From Hippophae tibetana (Eukaryota; Streptophyta; Magnoliopsida; Rosales; Elaeagnaceae), in contig CM072806.1 in assembly GCA_037013495.1 (NCBI GenBank), positions 6,039,001 to 6,103,000 on the forward strand: DNA of 64,000 bases, read 5' to 3'. The first letter of the stretch is position 1; the number at the start of each line of letters is the position of its first letter. Below, piece after piece: positions 13,232 through 24,142 of this stretch. The translations under genes were made by a program, and so were the position numbers. Below the pieces are notes generated by a model. That model saw only the letters and a list, made by a program, of their open reading frames with translations. It was not told the origin of the DNA and did not search any database.

Positions 13232-15107
13232 GACAACTATTTTTCTATTCGCCATCATGTTCTTGATGCTACAAGACTACAGCTAAAGAGTGTAACTTTA
13301 TATAGTATGGAAAAAAAAAATATTCTGTCCATGTTCTGCTTTTTATTATTGCCTTCTTTTGGGATTCTTTATTACTTGTCTTTTTACAATTTGTCTAGAT
13401 TAATATATTGACTAAGTGGACACACGCGTCTCTTGTACTATATATCCTCTTCTTTTGCTAGGGTGTTAATTTATTACATGACTCGTTGAAATATGACTAA
13501 TTTGTTTTATGAGAAGTTTTATATTCTATATTTAATTTTAGGCACTTTATTCATTCAAAATTAAGATTTAATTAGAGATTTTAATATGTATTATATAGAA
13601 CCAAAAATAAAATTAAAACCGTCAACTAACCATCTCTTAGTCTTCAACCAATCAATTTTATTAGCATTAAAGCTGGTATAAATTTTATTAAAGGTTGATT
13701 AAGATAAAAATCTTAAGTTTATCTTGTAAAGTTATTCATCTTTTATTGTTTTTTTTGTTTGCAAAATCATCACTTTTAATAGAATTTAATTCTTTTAAGG
13801 TTTTTTTTCGAGATTATCTCTTAGGATTTTGGGATTTCGCTTTGTTTTGAGGTTAAATTATGTTTTTCTTTTTAATTCTTTAATTAGTTTAAAAATGAGG
13901 TTGCATGTGTTACATGTTGAAATTTTTAATTAGATCATAATTTTAGATAATTTATATACTTAAAATTAAATGTATAAACTAATAGTGTGTTGTTATAAAA
14001 ATAAAGGTCTAAATATATATTTTCTCTTCAATAAAGACATTACTAAAATATCAAATCCTAACAAAAAATCATGTTAAGTTTTTCATCGTTCAAATAATCA
14101 AACATCATAATACGATTAGCAATGAATCTGGGTACGGGAGGGGATGATTATTGAAATAATTATCCCCAAATTAAATTATAAAATTTGTACATGAAATTGT
14201 TTAAAAATTGTTATGAATATGAGATAGTTTTTTATACATAGATAATAGTTCGACAGTTATTAAAAATTACTCTAAAAACAATCTTTTTTTAAATTTTTGA
14301 ATTTTTTTCTTAATAAATCATAATTATTAATTAATATATAAATATAATTAATTTTTGGTATGGATGCGTACAGTTATAAGTAGAAATGTACATAAATCGT
14401 ACCCGTTGTTTCATGTTTAGTTTTTATTCAAAACTATCCATGTTTTTGAAATTTATCTAATAAAAACCGAATTGACGGTGCGAATAACCGTGGATAGCCG
14501 AACCTCCAATTTTTTTGCCTATTCCTAAATATGAAACGAATCGGACACAAATATAGATAGCAAGCGTGATTTGACACCCAAACTTTTGCTCCTTGGGGGT
14601 ACTATTTCTCATAGAATTTAAAAATTAAACTGAACTAATTTAGGAATAATGATATGTACTTACCTCAATGCATATGGCAAAATATGCATCTTAATACATT
14701 TATTTGTTATTATTATAGGACAGAACACTGAAAAAGAATAAGTGGTGTGAGGACCATTGTTATCTCTTTATTCTTTTTTATTACACACACATCTATATGA
14801 TTAGTTCCTAACTGATTCAAAGCAATAGAACTTTAAATTTAATAAGCTTTGCACTGAGCCATTAATGGTAAATTCTTCCTTATTTAGAGAGCACGCCTAG
14901 AAATACCTTTATTAAAAAAACACCATACAAGAAGAATCCGATAGTACTATAGACTCCACCAAGAGTATCATCATTTTTTCATAGATTCTTGAAGCAACTG
15001 TCGAAAATTGCTATTTATCTACTTTATTCTCTCTTTCTGGTCTCTTATTTAACCAATCCTCCTCCCCATATGTACCATAACCTTATTTCCTTTACTTGCT
15101 TGACAAT
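13232..15107. other. intergenic spacer and UTRs between FKBP16-4 and the receptor kinase
   Basis: AT-rich sequence holding the 3' UTR of FKBP16-4 and the upstream region of the next gene. No further gene, transposon end or RNA gene was recognised. Confidence 0.5.
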
Positions 15108-16994
15108 ATGCTATCAAGTAATCAGAGAATGCAAGGCTTCCTTTATAGCTTCTGCTACTTCCTTTTCTATTGTTCTTCCCAAAAGACATGTCCAGATTGT
15201 GGCCTAACTAAAATCCCATTTCCACTAAGCACAAATCCCATCTGTGGTGATCCTATGTACTCCATTCGTTGCGATTCACAATCTCAAAAGCTATATTTCA
15301 ATACCTTGAATGGAAGTTCTTATCAAATACTTCGAATCATGGCTCAATTTCAACGTATGGTATTACAACCTGCTCAATGGTTGCAGGGCACTTGTGTGAC
15401 ACAAGACTTGCAGGTCAGTGAAGGTCTCTGGTTAAATCGATCTCTCCCTTTCAGCGTTACTTCATCAAACACAATTTTTTTCTTCAATTGTTCTCCTCGC
15501 CTTTTTGTCTCTCCATTAAATTGCACTCCTTCTAGTCTTTGTCACTATTACTTAAAAAACTCTGGACATGTTGATTCAAAAAGAGCTTCTCAATGTGCAA
15601 GTGATATTAACCCTTGTTGTACTTTTGTTGCCGGTGGTATGCCTTCAGCGTACAAAATAAGGCTTCATAGTTCCGGTTGTAGTGCCTTTAGAAGCATAAT
15701 TGATTTGGATATTGAAAAGCCTGCAAATCAATGGGAAGAAGGAATAGAACTTCAGTGGGCTCCTCCACTTGAACCAATTTGTAAATCACAAGAAGATTGC
15801 ATGGGAGCTTCAAAATGTAGCCCTACAAGTTCAAATAACGTTTCCCGCTGCTTTTGCAACAAGGGATACAAATGGAACAATGTTTTAGGAACTTGCTTGA
15901 GAAAGAAAAGGAACACAAAAGCAAGCCTAAGCTTAAAGGTGTCAATAGGAGTAACAATATTTATCTCTCTAACTCTAATTCTTGCGTTAGTTACTTTTAA
16001 AAGATCTTGCAGATATTCTAAAATTTCAAAGCTTGCTAAAGCAAGAGAAGATATGTTGAAGACTACTCAAGGAGGAAAATCAGCAAGAATGTTTAACTTG
16101 AAAGAAATAAAGAAAGCAACAAATGGTTTTTCTAAACAAAGGGTTCTTGGAAGTGGTGGATTTGGAGAAGTTTATAAAGGTGAACTTGAAGATGGTACTA
16201 TTGTAGCTGTTAAGTCTGCTAAAGTTGGTAACATAAAAAGTACAGAACAAGTACTAAATGAAGTTGGGATTCTTTCACAAGTCAATCATAAGAACTTGGT
16301 TAAACTTTTAGGTTGCTGTGTGGATTCTGAGCTACCATTGATGATTTATGAGTACATTTCAAATGGTACTCTCTATGATCATTTACATGGTAATAAGTTT
16401 TCAAGTTTTTTAGAGTGGAAAATAAGGCTAAGAATTGCTTTTCAAACTGCTGAAGCATTAGCTTATTTACACTCTTCTGCTTATACTCCTATATACCATA
16501 GAGACGTGAAGTCTACTAATATATTACTCGATGATGATATGAATGTTAAAGTAGCAGATTTTGGGCTTTCAAGATTGGCTAGTCCTGGTTTGAGCCATGT
16601 ATCAACTTGTGCTCAAGGAACATTAGGGTATATGGACCCTGAATATTATAGAAGTTATCAGTTAACTGATAAAAGTGACGTGTATAGTTATGGAGTTGTG
16701 TTGCTTGAACTTGTAACATCTCAAAAAGCAATTGATTTTTCAAGAGACGAAGGTGATGTAAATTTAGCAATTTATGTGAAAGAAAGAGCTAAAAGTGATG
16801 TAGTTATGGAGATCGTGGATCATAAGTTGTTAGGTTTAGAGCCTTCAAATGATATTTTGGAAAGTATAAGGCTTTTTCTTGAACTTGCTCTTGCTTGTCT
16901 AAGGGAAAAGAAGGATGAAAGGCCTTGTATGAAAGATGTTGTTCTAGAAATTTTAAGTATAATTCAGATTGAGAATAGGATTAATTGTGCTTAG
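15108..16994 (+). CDS. wall-associated receptor kinase-like protein, WAKL20 type
   Basis: An intronless frame of 628 codons from the ATG at 15108; a second ATG at 15129 (621 codons) is equally possible and puts the hydrophobic signal peptide nearer the start. The extracellular part begins with a galacturonan-binding WAK domain (CPDCGLTKIPFPLST, then CGDP), continues with paired cysteines, and has an EGF-like cysteine cluster (CKSQEDCMGASKC, CFCNKGYKW) before one membrane span near residues 278-298. The kinase has the glycine loop GSGGFGEVYKG near 346, VAVK near 369, HRDVKSTNILL near 464, DFGLSR near 484 and GTLGYMDPEYY after it, so it is an active-type RD Ser/Thr kinase. It should sit in the plasma membrane and sense wall material or relay a wall or defence signal; the ligand is unknown. 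The match to Arabidopsis WAKL20 and WAKL15 is from memory of the family. Confidence 0.92.
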   Translation: MLSSNQRMQGFLYSFCYFLFYCSSQKTCPDCGLTKIPFPLSTNPICGDPMYSIRCDSQSQKLYFNTLNGSSYQILRIMAQFQRMVLQPAQWLQGTCVTQDLQVSEGLWLNRSLPFSVTSSNTIFFFNCSPRLFVSPLNCTPSSLCHYYLKNSGHVDSKRASQCASDINPCCTFVAGGMPSAYKIRLHSSGCSAFRSIIDLDIEKPANQWEEGIELQWAPPLEPICKSQEDCMGASKCSPTSSNNVSRCFCNKGYKWNNVLGTCLRKKRNTKASLSLKVSIGVTIFISLTLILALVTFKRSCRYSKISKLAKAREDMLKTTQGGKSARMFNLKEIKKATNGFSKQRVLGSGGFGEVYKGELEDGTIVAVKSAKVGNIKSTEQVLNEVGILSQVNHKNLVKLLGCCVDSELPLMIYEYISNGTLYDHLHGNKFSSFLEWKIRLRIAFQTAEALAYLHSSAYTPIYHRDVKSTNILLDDDMNVKVADFGLSRLASPGLSHVSTCAQGTLGYMDPEYYRSYQLTDKSDVYSYGVVLLELVTSQKAIDFSRDEGDVNLAIYVKERAKSDVVMEIVDHKLLGLEPSNDILESIRLFLELALACLREKKDERPCMKDVVLEILSIIQIENRINCA

Positions 16995-18626
16995 GTTATG
17001 GTGCTAATGAGATTTATATGAATTTGTACTATGATATTTAATAATATCTATGAAGTTGTTGTCTTTGACTGTTCAACTAGGTTTTTCTGAATATTTGTGT
17101 TTAGCCTTTGTATATTCATGTATTGACAAGTATTGAATAGGAAAGTGGTAAAAACTAAAGTGATTCCAAGGATGAGTTTTTTAGTGGGTGGAAAGACATT
17201 CAAAAAGAACGATAGAATCAGATGCTTACTTTGTGTGGAAAAGATTGAAATGATCAAGGATTATGGGATTATATCTTGGCTTTTAGCTTTGTCTTTTTCA
17301 TTAATTTTTTTTCAATATTCTTAAAAGAACTTAAAAGTGAGTACTTTAAAAAAAAAAAAAAACTCATTCATGTATTCAAAACCTGTTTACATACTTACTG
17401 TTGACCCTATCCACTTCTTATTCTTACATTTTCTTTCTTTCTTTCTCTTTGAAGAAATACATACTTACAAAATAAATAAATAAAAATAAGTACTTTTAAG
17501 AGAGATAGACTTATAACTTCAAACACACTCATATCAATTCTATCCACTTCTCATTATTAGTATTTTTTTTTCTTCTTTTCTCTTTCTATAAGAATACATA
17601 ATTCCAATATATATAAAAAATTCTCATTTTTTAATAAGAAAACAAATTTTTCCAAATGAGAAAAGCATAAGCACATTTAATACATGATTTTTTAAATAAA
17701 GAGAATAATTACACGTGAAAATGAGAGAGAATTGATTAAAAAAACATTTATCTTTATATTTTTTTCTCTCTTTTTATTCTATTTTTCATATATTAATTAA
17801 TATGTAATATCATATAAATAATAAACCAATAACTCGTTTAAAAGATTTTTTTTACACCTTCTCCCTTACTAAGTGGAAAAGGAAAATACATAATATATAA
17901 GTAATTATTTATTTAAAAAAACAAAATAATTTAGTGAATGTTTATTTGTTGAATTTTCCATCAAAATAAGTGGAGTTAAAATTAAAAATAAATCCTTTGA
18001 TACGTCAGACACAATCACACAACATGTGTGTCTTGTGGACAATGACAAAATATTTAATTGTCATCCACAAACCTAGTGGAACATTAAATTTTCTTCTAGT
18101 GGCTTAATTAGTGTCTCGAGGAATTTAAACTTTTTCTAATGATTGAATTAGAGAAACATTAGCTTGTAAATATTTAGAAGTTCAACATTATCAAATAATA
18201 ATTTTGCAATGTGAAATGTTTCGTTTCAATTGGCCAAGAAAAAGATAAATTCCATTGTTACGTACAGATAAAGAATATTGTATATGTGTGTTTGGAAATC
18301 TCAATATCATGCATTAAGCACCAAAGTTACTCTTCAAATAACACATGTTTACTTCTTAAAAAACACAAAATATAATTTTTTTTATAAGCATGCAAAATAT
18401 ACTTAAATTCTATTATTTTTTTATATAAAATGTATAAATTTGAGTCACAATTTATAAGACGATATGATTTTTTTTACTATTATAAATAGATAATTTGATT
18501 AAAAATAATTTAAATTGTTTATAGTGTTAAAAATATATGAGAATTTGGATTGAAAATACAAAAAAATGCTATCACGGACACATACAAAACAACGTACTTA
18601 TTAGGCTATATATCATATTATTTCAT
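16995..18626. other. AT-rich spacer downstream of the receptor kinase
   Basis: Holds the kinase 3' UTR, A-runs near 17350 and AT-rich sequence. Two related stretches near 17370-17420 and 17520-17560 share CTATCCACTTCT and look like a decayed duplication. No gene was recognised. Confidence 0.45.
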
Positions 18627-18946
18627 AGTTGAAAGCTGGGTAACTAAAGTTTTCTCTCAAAACGCGCTTATCAAGAAAGTGGTCACTTAGACTAATAATC
18701 AACACTAGGCTGACATCCCTGATCGATGTGGGACTTAACACCCTACCTCACATCGGACGGGTACACAACTCACTACCGAGTGCTAATGTGCGTGAGGGGA
18801 CTCATCAGACCCAATGACCTACTTTGATACCAAGTTGAAAGCTGGACAACCAAAGTTTTCCTTCAAAACACGCTTATTAGAAAAGGGACTACCTAGACTA
18901 ATAACTAGCACTAGACTGGCATCCTTGGTCGATGTGAGACTCAACA
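18627..18946 (-). mobile_element. TRIM, a miniature LTR retrotransposon of 320 bp
   Basis: Two direct repeats of equal length, 18627-18740 and 18833-18946 (114 bp each), enclose only 92 bp. Read on the minus strand, each LTR begins TGTT(A/G)AGTC(C/T)CACATCGA. The inner end of the right one is followed by TGGTATCAAAG (18822-18832), a match to the tRNA-Met primer site, and a purine-rich GAGGTAGGG lies just before the left one. Thus LTR, primer site, polypurine tract and LTR are all present with no coding sequence, which defines a TRIM. The LTRs differ at more than a tenth of positions by eye, and the flanks (TTCAT and TCCAC) match only partly, so it is old. Confidence 0.82.
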
Positions 18947-19520
18947 TCCACATAATCATAAGATGCCCATTGCGATACCCTATGCTTATTACACGATATA
19001 TCCTATTATTCTACGTGAACATATAATACACATACAATTTATCAGACTTACTTAGGAAACAATTAGTGCCACTTTTGTATGAATTTATAAATAATTAGAC
19101 CATTTTTATGCCAGTCAAATTCAAAGATGATTTCTATGCATGAAAGTATCTATTCATATATAATATTAATAAATTGGAATACATTACTAACTAAAAGAAA
19201 TGCTAATATCATTTAATTTTGTAAATACTTTTATACCCATAATTTTTATATTTTATTATATATCATAATTGTTTTAAAAATCAAACAAATAATTCAACTT
19301 TTTTAGATATTATTGATAGGTGATAAAATTTAAATGATACAATTATAAAAATGGACTTAAATTTATGTAATTACTCTCACAACTAAACATGATTACCCAA
19401 AAAGAACAAAGAAAGGATAAATAAGCAAAGGAGATTAAGGAACAAATGTAAGTGTACCCTTCAAAACATATGGATTTTATGGTTTGCTTTATTTTTGAAA
19501 GTTTATAAAATATGGACCTG

Positions 19521-20020
19521 ATTAACCTAGAGGGGGGTGAATAGGTTATTCTTAATTTTTTTTTATTAATTTATAAATTGATAACCTAAACAAGGTGGTC
19601 AGACATGAAATCACGTGTAAGAATAAAGTGCGGAAATAAAATAATAACACACGATATTTTTAGATGGAAACATCCTAGGCCATAACCATGACCTAAGAGG
19701 AAAACCACCGGTCCACCGGACCACCTAACTTTCCACTATGAAAATCAAATGTTCAAGTACAAACTCGGTCTTATGCTACCCTCCCTAGGATACTACCTCA
19801 ATATACTTTACTTACGAACCCCTGCTCTGTTTTCACAGTTTCCAGTATTAACGTGAGCGGTTTCCACACCAACGTTCCAATAAGCTCCCCGCCAATCAGA
19901 TCGTTCACAAATGTAACTGTAAAATAGTTAGCACAAAAACACAAGTACCCGTGTGTGTTCTAGAACAGATTTAACAATGAATAATCCTAACTAGATGATT
20001 CAAAATATGTCATTTAAATC
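19521..20020. mobile_element. possible LTR fragment with polypurine tract
   Basis: The phrase CCTAGAGGGGGGTGAATAGG near 19528 has the form polypurine tract plus LTR start (TGAATAGG) known from repetitive plant DNA. It is followed by about 450 bp that is less AT-rich than its surroundings. No second LTR, coding remnant or target duplication was found, so this is a weak call. Confidence 0.3.
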
Positions 20021-20269
20021 AAATCAACTAGAAAATTATAGAGTAAAAAGATTAAGCCCAAATTCATTAAAAATAGCTTTTTAATATTTAATAATTAAAT
20101 CAAATAATCATGATCACTTATATAATTATTAGATTTAAATATCCAAGATTCTAATCATAAAATAAGCTATATGAATATGAAAATAAAATAAAATAAATAG
20201 ACTAATAAATATGAGATATTAATCAAATATTCAACTAATATAAAATTTCTATGCAGTAAAGTTCTCACC

Positions 20270-20433
20270 TTCAATTATATATATATATATATATATATAT
20301 TAATTAACTTTACTTTGTCGTAAGAACATATACTTACTTTTTGAGCTTGTTTGAATACTTTCGATTATATATATATATATTAATTAATTAACTTTACTTT
20401 ACCGTAATAACATATACTTACTTTTTGAGCTTG
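20270..20433. repeat. tandem duplication of about 90 bp containing an (AT)n microsatellite
   Basis: Two adjacent copies share an AT-dinucleotide run, TTAATTAACTTTACTTT, then CATATACTTACTTTTTGAGC. The copies meet near 20360. The (AT)n run is longer in the first copy. A short telomere-like TTAGGGTTAGGGTTA follows near 20642. Confidence 0.75.
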
Positions 20434-20639
20434 TTGTTGACGTCTCTGCATATATTAATTCTTTATCTTCTTCTAAGTTTGTTTCCCTTTATATTCCACA
20501 GTTATGGCAATTCTTTTTCAGCAACTTCAATTTTTTTTTATTTCGGTAGCTTCTTTGCTTCAGTGTATTCACTTTCTATTATCCCCCACCACTCTAACCC
20601 TAATGTATCTATATATATAGATAATAATAATACTTAATA

Positions 20640-21950
20640 ATATTAGGGTTAGGGTTACTTGTGTTTTTGGTCTTAACTTTTCAAAGCCCATTAAAAACAA
20701 AAACTTAATATTATCTTAAAATATATTATAAAAATATTTAATTAATAATTTCATAAATTAATTAAAGTTTGAATAAATATTTTAACATAAAATATAATTT
20801 CAGATTTATGAAAATGTGTGATTAAATGCATGAATGCAATCCTATGTATCGTAGTTATAAAAAAACATACCTGAAGTACGAATATCTGGAACTTGAATAT
20901 TTGTTCGACTTTTCTTGATAAACTTGATAGCAGGCCTAAAAACAAAATTGCAAGTAAATATTTTGTCCACGAAAATAGCCAACACTCATAGTCCTTACAA
21001 TTTTTATTTTTTTGCACTGGTAAGAGAGAAATTATCATTTAAGAAAATAAAGAAGTAAAAAACCTCAGTTTATATCATTGAGGAAACAAAGTGACCTAAA
21101 CAACTCACCATATCTATAGTAGCAAAAACTACTAGAAGGGTAACCTCAAAACAAGTTTCATAACAATAGAATAAAAATACACTAATGCAACCTAAAGACA
21201 CAAACAAACTAGTTCAAAACACCATAAAAGATTAAAACAAGACTCAATATAAATTGAACAACACTAAGTTAAACCAAATAACCAACCTAAATAATAAACT
21301 AAACATTACAAAGTGTTGAATGCAACCAAATCAGGTGGTGATCTTCATCATCCAGACCTTCAAGTTCAAGCATAAAACTAAGATGATTCATATTAAAACA
21401 AGTGCACAATAACTTCGATAAAAAAGGAAATCGAAGTGTCAAAGATCGAAACCTCCTAGTTAGAATGGTGATTAGAAGCAATCAACAAACAATGCCAATG
21501 AATGATTGCAATGGCCAGTGTTAAAAATGGAGGAAAAGAAAAGATCGATCATGATTGAATTGTAAGGATATAGTAACATCGAGACTAGCAAAAATGGATA
21601 AGAGTGCACAAAAGTAACAAAAATGGAGATACAAATTAATGGAGGAAGCTCTCAAACATCGTATAGAAATGTAGAGAAAAACCTAATGAGCAATCGATGG
21701 TGTCAATGATGAATTGTGAACATGATTAGCGATGATGATCAATAGATAAATGAAATCATGAAAAGAAAACTGATAAATATTTAAGAGAAAAGTAGAAAAA
21801 TAAGTTTTGTTTGCTTGATTATTTCTACTGTTATTTTAAGTTTTTTTTTAAAAACCCCTTTTAAAAAAATTATATTATTTGTGCTTATTTCAACCTCAAA
21901 ATTATTTGGATCAAATCATCATAAGGTTATGTATCCTGAATTTGTGACAA
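20640..21950. other. AT-rich spacer, no gene seen
   Basis: Only short open frames on either strand, none with a recognisable domain. The 21050-21780 part is slightly richer in mixed sequence, but I could not assign it to a gene or an element. Confidence 0.4.
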
Positions 21951-23184
21951 ATTAGACTACAGTGTAGGTCCTTGAGGCTTTGTATTATTGTTTGGTCCAT
22001 TATTTTTTGATTGTGTGTAGCGAAAATAATCTTGCATTTGTATGTCCCATTTTCTTACAAATTTGGCACTACATGTTGTCAAATTTTGTGTTCTTATTTT
22101 GATCTTGTTCAGCCCTAGCTAGGAGTTCATGAAGAACTATTAGTAGACTTTAGGTTATGATTTATTAGTTGTATCATGTGAAGATCCAGAGGAATATGAA
22201 GATTTTGAATGACTAGCATAATTTACGTTAATCAAATAAAAAATAAGGCATATTCATACCTATCTTTGTTGTTCATTATCCTAGTACATGTAAACACTTC
22301 ATCAAGAAATAAGCCTCATTTCTTGCTAGTAATTGTTATGACTAGTGAAGTATAATTAGAATAAAATTTGCTCTGTCACTTATTTTGTCACCAACAGCCA
22401 AGATGGGTCAATTAGATCTTTAGCAACAATTATGTATTGTCTCATTATTCGCGTGAACCTTTCTTTAAAGATTATAATCTCCATTTAAGGTCCATGAGTT
22501 TAGCTTGTCAGTCATCCATAAACACTTTAGCTAGTGATTGCTAGTATTCTTGAACAATGTTCTTGCAAATTAATTGTTTCAAATAACCTGGTGATAAGGA
22601 AGAGTAGATCCAATTTTTGAATGCATTGTCTGGTTTATCCCAAAGGATAAAGTCTAAATTCTCACCAAACAACTCAGAAGCACATAAATTTCATCTTCCC
22701 CAACATTTGTAATATTTTTCTTAATTATTCTAGCTGGTATTGTTGTTGTTTCATTGATTAAAGTTTGCAATCCATAGAATGCAAAAACTTGTTTTAGTTG
22801 TTTAAGTCAAATCAAGTAGTTTGATTCATCTAATTTCACAAAGAAATTAGGGTTTATAGAATAAGTAGGCAAAGAAACAAGAAGAGAAGAAGTTGAACCT
22901 CCATTGACGAGAGGTTGAGGTTTTTGAGTGTCAGGTAAAAGACCTTCATTGGTTTTAGAAGAAGGCACTAAATCAGAAATAAACAAAGAAGCATTGGAAT
23001 GGTTTTGATACCGTGAGAAGCCGAGAAACATCTTAAGTACAAATAAGAAAGGTAGGAGAAGAGGAAAAGATAAGAAGTTATGAGTCCAAAAAATTATGTT
23101 AATCATTTATGTGTTTTATATTCTAGCTAACTGTATGCACGTATCTATGATCAGTTTGTAACTAATTGTTGAGAGTGTATAACA
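21950..23184 (-). mobile_element. Ty1/copia fragment, 5' LTR and gag only
   Basis: Read on the minus strand, an LTR at 23014-23184 is followed by a primer-site-like CGGTATCAAAAC (about 23003-23014), then a gag start containing INPNFFVKLDESNYLI (near 22807-22860), and further on a decayed CCHC-like knuckle with CQICKKMGH near 22060. No protease, integrase or polymerase part and no 3' LTR were found, so it is an old, partial fossil with many breaks. The short LTR and the gag opening are like those of the element starting at 24172, so the two may be relatives. Confidence 0.65.
23014..23184 (-). repeat. LTR of the copia fragment at 21950-23184
   Basis: On the minus strand it starts TGTTATACACTCTCAAC and ends CTCGGCTTCTCA, about 171 bp. 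The boundaries rest on the TG/CA ends and the adjoining primer-site-like sequence; no partner LTR is present to confirm them. Confidence 0.55.
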
Positions 23185-24057
23185 GAACACATAGGCGTAA
23201 TTTCTAGATACAACTAACAATATAAGATTCACTAAATTTTGCTAATTCAAAATTTACTAATTTAGAAACTTGAAATAAAGCAATTTTATCAGGAGAGAAA
23301 TATCACTATTTTACAAATACAAATTCATTTATTTTGTAAACATGAAATCAAATAATTCTTCAATTGTGAAATATCATGATTTGAATTTTTTTTATTGAAT
23401 TTCATGAATTTTGATATCTCAATAACAAAATTCACTTCGTAAAGATTAGATATTAAATATGCAAACAAATCAACGAAAAACAACAAAAAAAATCTCTTAT
23501 GAAAAACTCATATTTTATTATTAAATTTTTTGACACATTATTTTATATTAGACGCTGTTTAAATTAAAATACAATCATTTAAATTCGTTCGATATTAAAC
23601 GATTATTTTAAACTCGTTCAAATTTAATATTTTTATTATTAAATTTTTAATTATATAATGTTCTATTTTATTTTGGTGTTATTTTAATATTATAAATTTT
23701 AATAATATTATTTTTTATAATTTTTCAAGATTAATTCACATTCACATGTTACACAAACAATGTAACTTTTTAAAAATTAATTAACCCAAAATAATTTTAG
23801 AAAAACTGAAATTTTAATCTCATCAAATATGAAACGGGTTAGAAATGGTCGGCAACAAAAGAGTAATTAATTGAATTTCAAGAAATTCAAAAGAAAAAGT
23901 ATTTTTATCATTTTTTTGTTGATTAAAATAGTTGGACTGATTTTTTTAATACAATTAAATTCCAACACCTCAAAATTATATATCAAAAATATTACCACTA
24001 GATCGAAGAGTTGTATATATAATCAAGCGACAAATGCTATAATCAAAGTATCTATAG
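23185..24057. other. AT-rich spacer between two copia remnants
   Basis: Very AT-rich with no open frame of interest and no recognisable repeat. Confidence 0.4.
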
Positions 24058-24142
24058 AGAAGCATCCCCGGATACAAAGTAGCAATCATATTGTACTATC
24101 TATAGAACTTCCAGAATACTGCATGCCTTGAGCATATCGAAT
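24058..24142 (+). repeat. flanking direct repeat, left copy
   Basis: About 85 bp beginning AGAAGCATCCCCGGATAC and ending CATATCGAAT. A near copy in the same orientation lies at 30389-30474, directly after the 3' LTR of the copia element between them. It is far too long to be the usual 5-bp target duplication. Confidence 0.75.

Noticed and set aside
17048-17324. Short frames on both strands after the receptor kinase
   Set aside because: No recognisable domain; best read as 3' UTR and spacer.
22807-23106. Minus-strand frame of 99 codons starting with a hydrophobic segment that might be a small membrane protein
   Set aside because: Its end reads as the opening of copia gag and its first part overlaps the LTR and primer site, so it is a retroelement remnant.
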